DNA from: Shimia aestuarii
Lineage (GTDB): Bacteria > Pseudomonadota > Alphaproteobacteria > Rhodobacterales > Rhodobacteraceae
Reading direction: 5' to 3'
Length of the DNA stretch: 38,642 bases
NCBI RefSeq assembly: GCF_022814865.1
Contig: NZ_JAKVRD010000026.1
Coordinates: 1-38,642 of the forward strand
A program made the position numbers and the translations under genes. The notes beneath the pieces are model-generated. The model made no database searches. It saw only the letters and a list, made by a program, of their open reading frames with translations, and was not told the origin of the DNA. Positions 31,149 through 38,642 of this stretch are shown here, one piece after another (the stretch's first letter is position 1; the number at the start of each line of letters is the position of its first letter).

Positions 31149-32393
31149 TTAGCCGAGTTGTACCAGCGCGTGGCGCTTCTTGCCTGCGCTGAGTTTGATC
31201 GGGGAGGCGAGGGCGGCGGCGTCGATCATCAGCCCAGCGTCGGTCAACGGCGCGTCGTCGATCTTGGCGCCGTTCTCGGCGATCAGGCGTTTGGCTTCTT
31301 TGCCGGATTTGGCGAGGCCGGATTTGACGATGAGCTGCACGATGGAGGCGGGCAATTCGTCGGCAGACAGCGTCAGGGTCGGCAGGTCGTCGCCCACGCC
31401 GCCCTTCTCGAACACTTCGCGCGCGGTCGCTTCGGCGGCGGCGGCGGCCTCGGCCCCGTGGCAGAGCGTCGTCACGGCGTTGGCGAGGATGATTTTGGCG
31501 GCGTTGATCTCGGAGCCTGCGAGTGCGCCGAGGCGGTCGCATTCCTCGACCGGCATTTCCGTGTAGAGCTTGAGGAAGCGGCCCACGTCGGCGTCGGTCG
31601 TGTTGCGCCAGAATTGCCAGAACTCATAAGGGCTACGCATGTCGGCATTGAGCCAGATCGCGCCATCGGCGGTCTTGCCCATCTTCTTGCCGTCCGAGGT
31701 CGTCAGGAGCGGCGAGGTCAGGCCGTAGATTTCCTTGTCGATGACGCGGCGCGTCAGGTCGATGCCGTTGACGATATTGCCCCATTGGTCCGAGCCGCCG
31801 AACTGCACCATGCAGCCATAGCGGCGGTTCAACTCGAGGAAGTCATAGGCCTGAAGGATCATGTAGTTGAATTCGAGGAAGGAGAGCGATTGCTCGCGGT
31901 CGAGGCGGGATTTGACCGACTCGAAGGAGAGCATGCGGTTCACCGAGAAGTGCCGCCCGATGTCGCGCAGGAACTCGAGGTAGTTCAACTCATCGAGCCA
32001 TTCGGCGTTGTTGAGCATCAAGGCGCCGGTCGGGCCGTCGTTGTAAGAGATATATTTGGCGAAGACCTGTTTGATGCCGGAGATGTTGTCGTCGATCTGC
32101 GCGGGCGTCAGCAGCGGGCGCTCGTCGGCGCGGAAAGAGGGGTCGCCCACCTTGGTCGTGCCGCCGCCCATGAGGGTGATCGGTTTGTGGCCGGTCTTTT
32201 GCAGCCAGCGCAGCATCATGATCTGGATCAGCGAGCCGACGTGCAGCGACTTGGCCGTCGCGTCAAAGCCGATATAGCCCGGCACCACGCCCTTGATCAG
32301 CGCCTCGTCGAGGCCCTGATAATCGGTGCAGTCGGCGAGAAAGCCGCGCTCGATCATGACGGTCATGAAATCCGATTTGGGGTGGTAGGTCAT
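31149..32393 (-). CDS. tyrS: Tyrosyl-tRNA synthetase
   Basis: A 414-residue class I synthetase charging tRNA-Tyr. The catalytic domain has [17 protein letters not shown] (HIGH-type HVGS), [12 protein letters not shown], the Tyr-binding [12 protein letters not shown] and FGGSDQWGN, and [14 protein letters not shown] (KMSK-type). The C-terminal S4-like RNA-binding domain is about residues 345-410 ([20 protein letters not shown]). The ATG at 32393 matches the family start (MTYHPKSDF). It is divergent from anmK with only 63 bases between, which must hold both promoters. Confidence 0.95.
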   Translation of the reverse strand: MTYHPKSDFMTVMIERGFLADCTDYQGLDEALIKGVVPGYIGFDATAKSLHVGSLIQIMMLRWLQKTGHKPITLMGGGTTKVGDPSFRADERPLLTPAQIDDNISGIKQVFAKYISYNDGPTGALMLNNAEWLDELNYLEFLRDIGRHFSVNRMLSFESVKSRLDREQSLSFLEFNYMILQAYDFLELNRRYGCMVQFGGSDQWGNIVNGIDLTRRVIDKEIYGLTSPLLTTSDGKKMGKTADGAIWLNADMRSPYEFWQFWRNTTDADVGRFLKLYTEMPVEECDRLGALAGSEINAAKIILANAVTTLCHGAEAAAAAEATAREVFEKGGVGDDLPTLTLSADELPASIVQLIVKSGLAKSGKEAKRLIAENGAKIDDAPLTDAGLMIDAAALASPIKLSAGKKRHALVQLG

Positions 32394-32456
32394 GGCATTG
32401 GTCCCGTATGTTTTTCGGGGCCGTGTATAGGCGGCGTTGCGACAAAGGGAAAGGCC

Positions 32457-33563
32457 ATGATGAAGGCCAAAACAGGCAAAGAACGGATCAGGGCGCTTGG
32501 GGCGATGTCGGGGACGTCGCTTGACGGGGTGGACGCGGCGGTTGTCGAGACGGATGGCGAGGCGATCTTTGGCTTTGGCGAGAGCGACTACCGCGCCTAT
32601 GACCGGGAGGAACGCAAGGTTCTGGCAGCAGCCTTGGGGAAATGGGCCGGGCCAGAGGTCGATGCGGCGACGGAGGTTGTCGCGCGGGCGCATGAAGCGG
32701 TCCTGAGCCGGTTTGAGGATGTGGCGCTTGTCGGGTTTCATGGTCAGACGCTGGCGCATGAACCGCGCGGCCGGGGCACGTTGCAGGTTGGCGACGGGCA
32801 GGCCTTGGCGGAGCGCCTTGGCGTGCCGGTGGTGTGGGATTTCCGCTCGGCCGATGTTGAGATGGGGGGCGAGGGCGCGCCGCTGGCGCCGTTCTTTCAT
32901 TTTGCCTGCGCGCGCTGGATTGGCGCGGAAAAGCCTGTCTGTTTCCTGAACCTCGGGGGCGTTGCGAATATCACCTGGGTGGATCCGAGGGTGGCGTCAC
33001 CGGAGGTCGAAGGCGCGCTTTTGGCCTTTGACACTGGGCCAGCCAATGCGCCGCTCAACGATCTTTTGCGCGCGCGGCGGGGCTTGGATTTCGACGAGGA
33101 CGGTAAGATTGCCCGCGAAGGCGCGGTGGAGAACGGTGCGCTTGAGTTGTTCCTTGCCGAGCCCTATTTCGCGCGGATGCCGCCCAAGTCCCTCGACCGG
33201 AATGATTTTGCCGAGATGGTCGGTCTTGTGGGCGAGCTTTCGGATGCGGATGCGGCGGCGACGCTGACGGCGATGTGTGCCGCCGGTGTGGCGGCGGGGA
33301 TGGCGCATTGCCCGGAGCCGCCGGAGCGCGTTCTAGTGACAGGTGGCGGGCGGCATAACCCGGTCTTGATGGAGATGCTTCGGGTGTCGCTTGATTGTCC
33401 GGTGATGGCGGTCGAGGAGGTCGGGCTTGATGGTGACATGCTCGAGGCGCAGGCCTTTGCCTATCTCGCGGTGCGCGTGGCGCGGGGGATGGCGACGTCC
33501 TGCCCCGGCACGACGGGCGTGCGGGCTTTGGTTGGCGGCGGCACGTTGAGCCGGCCTTCCTAG
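32457..33563 (+). CDS. anmK: Anhydro-N-acetylmuramic acid kinase
   Basis: A 368-residue ASKHA-fold kinase that opens and phosphorylates anhMurNAc to MurNAc-6-P in peptidoglycan recycling, complementing nagZ at 17280. Motifs are [17 protein letters not shown] at the N-terminus, [57 protein letters not shown] and [17 protein letters not shown] precedes the ATG; a second ATG follows at 32460. Its stop overlaps the stop of the convergent cupin gene by three bases. Confidence 0.93.
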   Translation: MMKAKTGKERIRALGAMSGTSLDGVDAAVVETDGEAIFGFGESDYRAYDREERKVLAAALGKWAGPEVDAATEVVARAHEAVLSRFEDVALVGFHGQTLAHEPRGRGTLQVGDGQALAERLGVPVVWDFRSADVEMGGEGAPLAPFFHFACARWIGAEKPVCFLNLGGVANITWVDPRVASPEVEGALLAFDTGPANAPLNDLLRARRGLDFDEDGKIAREGAVENGALELFLAEPYFARMPPKSLDRNDFAEMVGLVGELSDADAAATLTAMCAAGVAAGMAHCPEPPERVLVTGGGRHNPVLMEMLRVSLDCPVMAVEEVGLDGDMLEAQAFAYLAVRVARGMATSCPGTTGVRALVGGGTLSRPS

Positions 33564-33988
33564 GGGATATCGAAGCCCGGTGGCGCGAGGGTGAAGCCTG
33601 CGAAGTCGAAACCGGGGGAGACGGTGCAGCCGACAAGGGTCCAGTCGCCCGTGGAGCGAGCGGCCTGCCAGTGGCCCGTTGGGACGATGATTTGCGGCGC
33701 TTGGCCTGTGGCAATGTCAGGGCCGAGGATATGGTCTGCGCGCGGGCCGAGGTCGGTCGCGGAGAGCGACAGGATGAGCGGCGCGCCCGCGTAGTGATGC
33801 CAAATCTCGGTCGCGTCGACCTTGTGCCAATGGCTTTGTTCGCCCGCTTTCAGAAGGAAATAGATCGCCGTGCCCGCCGCGCGTTCCCCCTCTGGCGCAT
33901 CGGCGCGCCATGTTTCACGGAAATAGCCGCCCTCGGGGTGCGGGGCGAGGTTCAGGCGGGCGATGAGGTCGTCGGCGGTTAGGGTCAT
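33560..33988 (-). CDS. Cupin-fold protein, DUF985 type
   Basis: A 142-residue beta-barrel protein. The N-terminus [20 protein letters not shown] and the core [28 protein letters not shown], followed by VPTGHWQAA and [17 protein letters not shown], are typical of DUF985 cupins (YML079w-like). The HxH and later Glu/His could bind a metal. The start at 33988 (MTLTADDL) is set by the family N-terminus. It converges on anmK with overlapping stop codons and no space for a terminator. The substrate is unknown. Confidence 0.87.
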   Translation of the reverse strand: MTLTADDLIARLNLAPHPEGGYFRETWRADAPEGERAAGTAIYFLLKAGEQSHWHKVDATEIWHHYAGAPLILSLSATDLGPRADHILGPDIATGQAPQIIVPTGHWQAARSTGDWTLVGCTVSPGFDFAGFTLAPPGFDIP

Positions 33989-34161
33989 GGGGGGGAGTGT
34001 GGGGTTTGAGCAATACCTGCGCAAGAGGTTGCCATAAATATGTTGTTCATACCTATGGGGTTAGGATGCATCAGAACTCGTATAACCTCGACCAATCGCT
34101 TTCTGCCGCACAAGCGAGCGACGGCGCAGTATCCTTTCCGAAGCTAAGAAAGGAAGCTCAA

Positions 34162-34512
34162 ATGACCAGTGAAAGACTACCCGATTTATTCCGTGCGAAA
34201 GACGAAATGCCCATTTTCTTTGGCGAAACGTATAAGCATCCAAATGGCGTAGGGACAGTATTGGCAGGTTATCGGCTCGGCAGATATCTCAAACTCTGGC
34301 TACGGAGCGTGGATACCGGAAGCTTCGAGTCTGTCGATCCAAGGGTGTGTGAACTTTCCGACTACTATGTTCGCGATGTCGATGACTTCGATCCGGAGGT
34401 CTTGCGTTTGGCGCGGCGTGTCTGCGCGAGGTTAGATGAAGATAAGATAGCGATGCATAGCTGTCATCCTGATATTGTTCCTTCACCTTATCAGTACGGC
34501 GAACGGGGCTAG
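34162..34512 (+). CDS. Hypothetical protein, A+T-richer orphan
   Basis: A 116-residue soluble protein with no family I recognise. It opens MTSERLPDLFRAKDEMPIFF, has a strand-rich middle (VGTVLAGYRLGRYLKLWLRS) and an acidic, helix-prone region (VRDVDDFDPEVLRLARRVCA). AGGAAG lies seven bases before the ATG; in-frame starts further upstream lack a ribosome site. Codon use is less G/C-biased than in its neighbours, suggesting acquisition. It lies between the cupin gene and enolase with no partner. Confidence 0.6.
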   Translation: MTSERLPDLFRAKDEMPIFFGETYKHPNGVGTVLAGYRLGRYLKLWLRSVDTGSFESVDPRVCELSDYYVRDVDDFDPEVLRLARRVCARLDEDKIAMHSCHPDIVPSPYQYGERG

Positions 34513-34550
34513 GATAGGTCCCGGTTTTTGGGCGGAGCATCTCTCCATTT

Positions 34551-34569
34551 GGTGGGTTGAAAACCCACC
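34551..34569. repeat. Palindromic GGTGGGTT-GAA-AACCCACC element
   Basis: A perfect eight-base inverted repeat with a three-base spacer, followed by CTACG. I know sequences of this form (GGTGGGTT, A/T spacer, AACCCACCCTACG) as frequent intergenic repeats in alphaproteobacteria. It lies 38 bases after the orphan gene stop and could also act as a weak terminator. Confidence 0.6.
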
Positions 34570-34646
34570 CTACGAGGGTTGCTGCCGACGGTTGCCGCGT
34601 GAAGGCCGGCAATGTGTGATGTGCGGCGCTTGTCGGTGGTCTTATG

Positions 34647-34678
34647 AAAACGGCCCAAAGCGTGTGCTCCGGGCCGGT
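34647..34678 (-). terminator. Intrinsic terminator of enolase gene
   Basis: On the minus strand CGGCCC (34671-34676) and GGGCCG (34651-34656) form the stem around a 14-base loop, with TTTT (34647-34650) next. It lies about 27 bases beyond the enolase stop. Confidence 0.7.
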
Positions 34679-34704
34679 TCTCAGTGTGCGAAAGCGCGTG
34701 GCGC

Positions 34705-36189
<1,485 letters not shown>

Positions 36190-36197
36190 GGGCCGGG

Positions 36198-37106
36198 TCA
36201 GTCTTGTGGGAAGTCGGGCGCGTGGGTCGGCAGGGGGCGGGCGAGCGCGCGTTCGCGCAGGAAGGTGTAGAGCCCGGTGCCGATGATGAGCGAAGCGCCG
36301 ACCAAGGTCAGCAGGTCGGGGCGGTCGCCAAAGACCAAGACGCCCGCGATGATCGAGAACAGGAGGCGCGTGTAGCGGTAGGGCGAGACGACCGAGGCTT
36401 CGCCAACGCGCATCGCGGTGACGATGCCCCAGTAGCCGATGACGCCGAAGAGGATGGCGCCAGAGATTTGCAGCACATGGGTCGGTGCGACAGGTGCGGC
36501 GCCGCCCGGTGTCAGGGCGATCATCACGGGTGCGACGACGATGAGCGAGGCAAAGCCCTGAAACGAGACCACGAAGGAAGACACAGCGCTATCAATGCGG
36601 CGGGTGATGAGGTCGCGCAGGGCGACGGCAAAGACCGAGATCAGCACCAAGAGCGCGTTGGGGTCAAAGCCTTCGAGGCCGGGGCGGATGATGAGGAGGA
36701 CACCGAGAAAGCCGATGGCGATCGCGCTCCAGCGCCGCCAGCCGACCTGTTCGCCCAAGAAAAGCGCCGCGCCCATGGTGATGGCGAGCGGCATGGCCTG
36801 GAACACGGCGGCGACGGTCGATAGTTCAACGAGCGCCAGCGCGGACGCAAAGGACATGGCGGCGACAGCCTCGCAGGCGGCGCGCAGCACAGGCAGGGGG
36901 CGCCATGCGGCACGGGCGAAGAGGTTCTCGCCCTTGGCGGTGGCGATCAGGGCAAAGACGGTGGCTGAGCCGATGCCGAGGATCAGCAGGATTTGCCCGG
37001 TGGGCAGGTCTTCGGACATGATCTTGATGAACATGTCCTCGAGCGTGAAGCTCGCCATGGAGAGGATCACGAGGAGAATCCCCGTCACATTGTTCATCGT
37101 GGACAT
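36198..37106 (-). CDS. EamA/DMT-family transporter
   Basis: A 302-residue inner-membrane protein with ten hydrophobic helices in two EamA halves; the loop LFLGEQVGWRRW after helix 4-5 and VFGDRPDLLTLVG in the second half are the repeated LGE/FGD signature. The substrate is unknown. The start at 37106 (MSTMNNVTG) has AAAGGG upstream; an open frame extends 29 codons further without a ribosome site. It differs clearly in sequence from the transporter at 11927. The dispersed element follows its stop directly. Confidence 0.87.
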   Translation of the reverse strand: MSTMNNVTGILLVILSMASFTLEDMFIKIMSEDLPTGQILLILGIGSATVFALIATAKGENLFARAAWRPLPVLRAACEAVAAMSFASALALVELSTVAAVFQAMPLAITMGAALFLGEQVGWRRWSAIAIGFLGVLLIIRPGLEGFDPNALLVLISVFAVALRDLITRRIDSAVSSFVVSFQGFASLIVVAPVMIALTPGGAAPVAPTHVLQISGAILFGVIGYWGIVTAMRVGEASVVSPYRYTRLLFSIIAGVLVFGDRPDLLTLVGASLIIGTGLYTFLRERALARPLPTHAPDFPQD

Positions 37107-37212
37107 GCGCGCGCCCTTTGTTGAGTTATACAACCTTCTTGACGCGAACTGACCCGCCTTGGCAAGCCCCGTCGCTTGGCGCGGGAATGGCATTTCGTGG
37201 GGCGGCGGATCA

Positions 37213-37233
37213 CGGGGCGTGATGGACGCCCCG
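37213..37233 (-). terminator. Hairpin after the CNNM-type gene
   Basis: CGGGGCGT (37213-37220) pairs with ACGCCCCG (37226-37233) around GATGG, 13 bases past the stop of the minus-strand gene ending at 37246. There is no T-run, so termination is uncertain. Confidence 0.4.
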
Positions 37234-37245
37234 CCCCGGCGCCGT

Positions 37246-38553
37246 TCAGAGCGGGCGGATCTTTAGCTGGGTGATGCGGTTGGCCTCGCGCGAGACGACC
37301 TCGAAGCGGAAGCCGTGGAAGGAAAACACCTGTCCAGGCGTCGGGATCATCTGGGCCTCATGGATCACCAGACCGGCGACGGTGTTGGCCTCTTCGTCGG
37401 GCAGGGTCCAGTCGGTGGCGCGGTTGAGATCGCGGATCGTCATGGCCCCGTCAATGAGCCATGTGCCGTCTTCGGCAGAGGCGATCTCGGGTTCGTCGTC
37501 TGTGTCGAATTCATCGGTGATCTCGCCCACGATTTCCTCGAGGATGTCTTCAAGCGTGATCAGGCCCTGAAGCGAGCCATATTCATCGACGACGAGGGCG
37601 AAATGCGAGTGGCGGCGCAGGAATTCGCGCATCTGGTCGTCCAGAGAGGTGGTTTCGGGGACGAAATACGGCTCTTTGGCGACCTCGACCACGTTGAACT
37701 CGGTCAGGTCGGAGAAGGTGCCTTCGGGGCCTGTCACCTGTTTGTGCATGGCGCGCAGCAAATCCTTGGCGTGAATCACGCCGACGATGTTGGACGGCTC
37801 GCTCTTGAACACGGGCAGGCGGGTGTGCGGGCTTTCGAGGCATTGCGACAGGATTTCAGCGGGCGGCGCATCGGCGTCGATCATCTCGATGCCGGAGCGG
37901 TGCAGCATGATTTCCTCGATCGCGCGTTCGGAGAGGTCGAGCGCGCCGAGGATGCGGTCGCGGTCTTCCTTTTCCACAATGCCTTCGGAGTGGCCGAGTT
38001 GAATCGCACCGGCGATTTCCTCGCGCACGGCGAGGATATGGCTGTCGGGGTCGGTCTGGACGCCGAAGAGGCGCAGGACGAGGCGCACGAACCAGCGCAC
38101 CGCCGAGACCACGGGGGCAAAGATCGTCACCACGATACCGATGGGGCGCGAGGCGGCGGCGGCGGCGCCTTCGGGGCGGGTGATCGCGTAGGTCTTGGGC
38201 AGCACCTCGGCAAAGACCAAGACGAGGAGCGTCATCACAAGGGTTGCCAGCGCGACACCGGATTCGCCGAAAGCGCGGGTAAAGAGCGCGGTCGCCAGCG
38301 AGGCCGCGAGGATGTTCACAAGGTTGTTGCCCAAGAGCACGGAGCCGATCAGGCGTTCGTTGTCCTCGGTGATGTCGAGCGCGCGGGCGGCGCCGCGATT
38401 GCCCTTGTCGGCCTGCGTGCGCAGCTTGCCGCGCGAGGCCGCCGTGAGGGCGGTTTCCGACCCGGAGAAAAAGCCCGAGAGCACGAGCAGGCCGAGAATG
38501 GCCCCGGCCGTGATCCAGAAACTTGTATCGAGGGTGGTGGTCGCTACGTCCAT
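37246..38553 (-). CDS. CNNM/CorC (HlyC-type) membrane protein with CBS pair
   Basis: A 435-residue inner-membrane protein. The N-terminal DUF21/CNNM domain (about residues 10-190) has three to four helices and SGFFSGSETALTAASRGKL and LLGNNLVNILAASLATAL. Two CBS domains follow (about 215-340), including HSGIEMIDADAPP-type and ALVVDEYGSLQGLITLEDILEE motifs in which VDEYG and TLEDILEEIVGEI are diagnostic. The C-terminal CorC/HlyC domain (about 355-433) starts at DGTWLIDGAM. Family members are linked to Mg/Co transport in bacteria and CNNM Mg handling; the older hemolysin name is misleading. AAAGGATAGG precedes the ATG at 38553. Confidence 0.9.
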   Translation of the reverse strand: MDVATTTLDTSFWITAGAILGLLVLSGFFSGSETALTAASRGKLRTQADKGNRGAARALDITEDNERLIGSVLLGNNLVNILAASLATALFTRAFGESGVALATLVMTLLVLVFAEVLPKTYAITRPEGAAAAASRPIGIVVTIFAPVVSAVRWFVRLVLRLFGVQTDPDSHILAVREEIAGAIQLGHSEGIVEKEDRDRILGALDLSERAIEEIMLHRSGIEMIDADAPPAEILSQCLESPHTRLPVFKSEPSNIVGVIHAKDLLRAMHKQVTGPEGTFSDLTEFNVVEVAKEPYFVPETTSLDDQMREFLRRHSHFALVVDEYGSLQGLITLEDILEEIVGEITDEFDTDDEPEIASAEDGTWLIDGAMTIRDLNRATDWTLPDEEANTVAGLVIHEAQMIPTPGQVFSFHGFRFEVVSREANRITQLKIRPL

Positions 38554-38642
38554 ATACCTATCCTTTGCGTTCAGACAGGTTATGGGGTGCGACAGCCGCG
38601 CAATCAAGGGGCCGCGACCATCCGGGGCGGCCTGTGCGGCGG

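Noticed and set aside
31158..32456. A 433-codon N-terminal extension of anmK
   Set aside because: It is antisense to tyrS. The AnmK family starts at [10 protein letters not shown] just after the ATG at 32457.
38554..38642. A gene start at the right edge
   Set aside because: Too short to judge; no start codon with a ribosome site and no recognisable peptide in any frame.

Overview
The window looks like chromosomal DNA of a marine-type alphaproteobacterium of the order Rhodobacterales (Roseobacter group). The evidence is high G+C with strong third-position G/C bias, the conserved block yceD-rpmF-plsX-fabH-ihfA-merR, the run dgt-argS-SPOR-nagZ-scpA-scpB, a double-length dCTP deaminase, a DksA homologue without a full zinc finger, and an OlsB-type ornithine acyltransferase. 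Gene content is mostly core housekeeping, with small accessory patches. Assignments come from reading the sequence; no database search was run.

Layout. The first 125 bases hold the edge of an IS3-family insertion sequence, followed by an SGNH-hydrolase lipoprotein and an orphan A+T-richer gene. Positions 1643-5763 (minus) carry an apparent operon: MoxR-type AAA+ ATPase, GNAT acetyltransferase, DUF2927 lipoprotein, 55-residue membrane protein, VWA protein. Then come dksA, an FAD monooxygenase, a GNAT protein, a MarC-family membrane protein and exonuclease III. Positions 10353-12865 (plus) form a compact cassette. It encodes a 147-residue protein built of four 29-residue repeats with eight copies of [M/L][F/Y]TSGL, then an unrecognised all-helical 357-residue protein, then an EamA/DMT transporter overlapping it by ATGA. 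This is the best candidate for an undescribed system. The repeat protein could be a multi-core peptide precursor or a repetitive scaffold, with the other two genes as processing/partner protein and exporter.

From 12913 on the window is housekeeping: an A-type Fe-S carrier (minus); dgt, argS, a SPOR protein, nagZ, scpA, scpB and a small basic protein (plus); dcd, tRNA-Pro(GGG), merR, ihfA, fabH, plsX, rpmF and yceD (minus); bamE, olsB and an ABC-F ATPase (plus). The right third holds a conserved unknown protein, a VOC protein, an SDR dehydrogenase and tyrS (minus), anmK (plus), a DUF985-type cupin, an orphan small gene, enolase, a second EamA transporter and a CNNM/CorC-type CBS protein.

Non-coding structure is notable. 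A two-hairpin dispersed element occurs three times (28956-29023, 31037-31096, 36124-36189). It always lies just 3' of a minus-strand gene in the same relative orientation, and the stem sequence of one hairpin differs between copies while pairing is preserved. An 11-base tandem triplet occurs at 128-160 and 28848-28880, and a GGTGGGTT/AACCCACC palindrome at 34551-34569. The interval 8320-8387 looks like a scar made of 3'-end fragments of two neighbouring genes. Several intrinsic terminators are clear.
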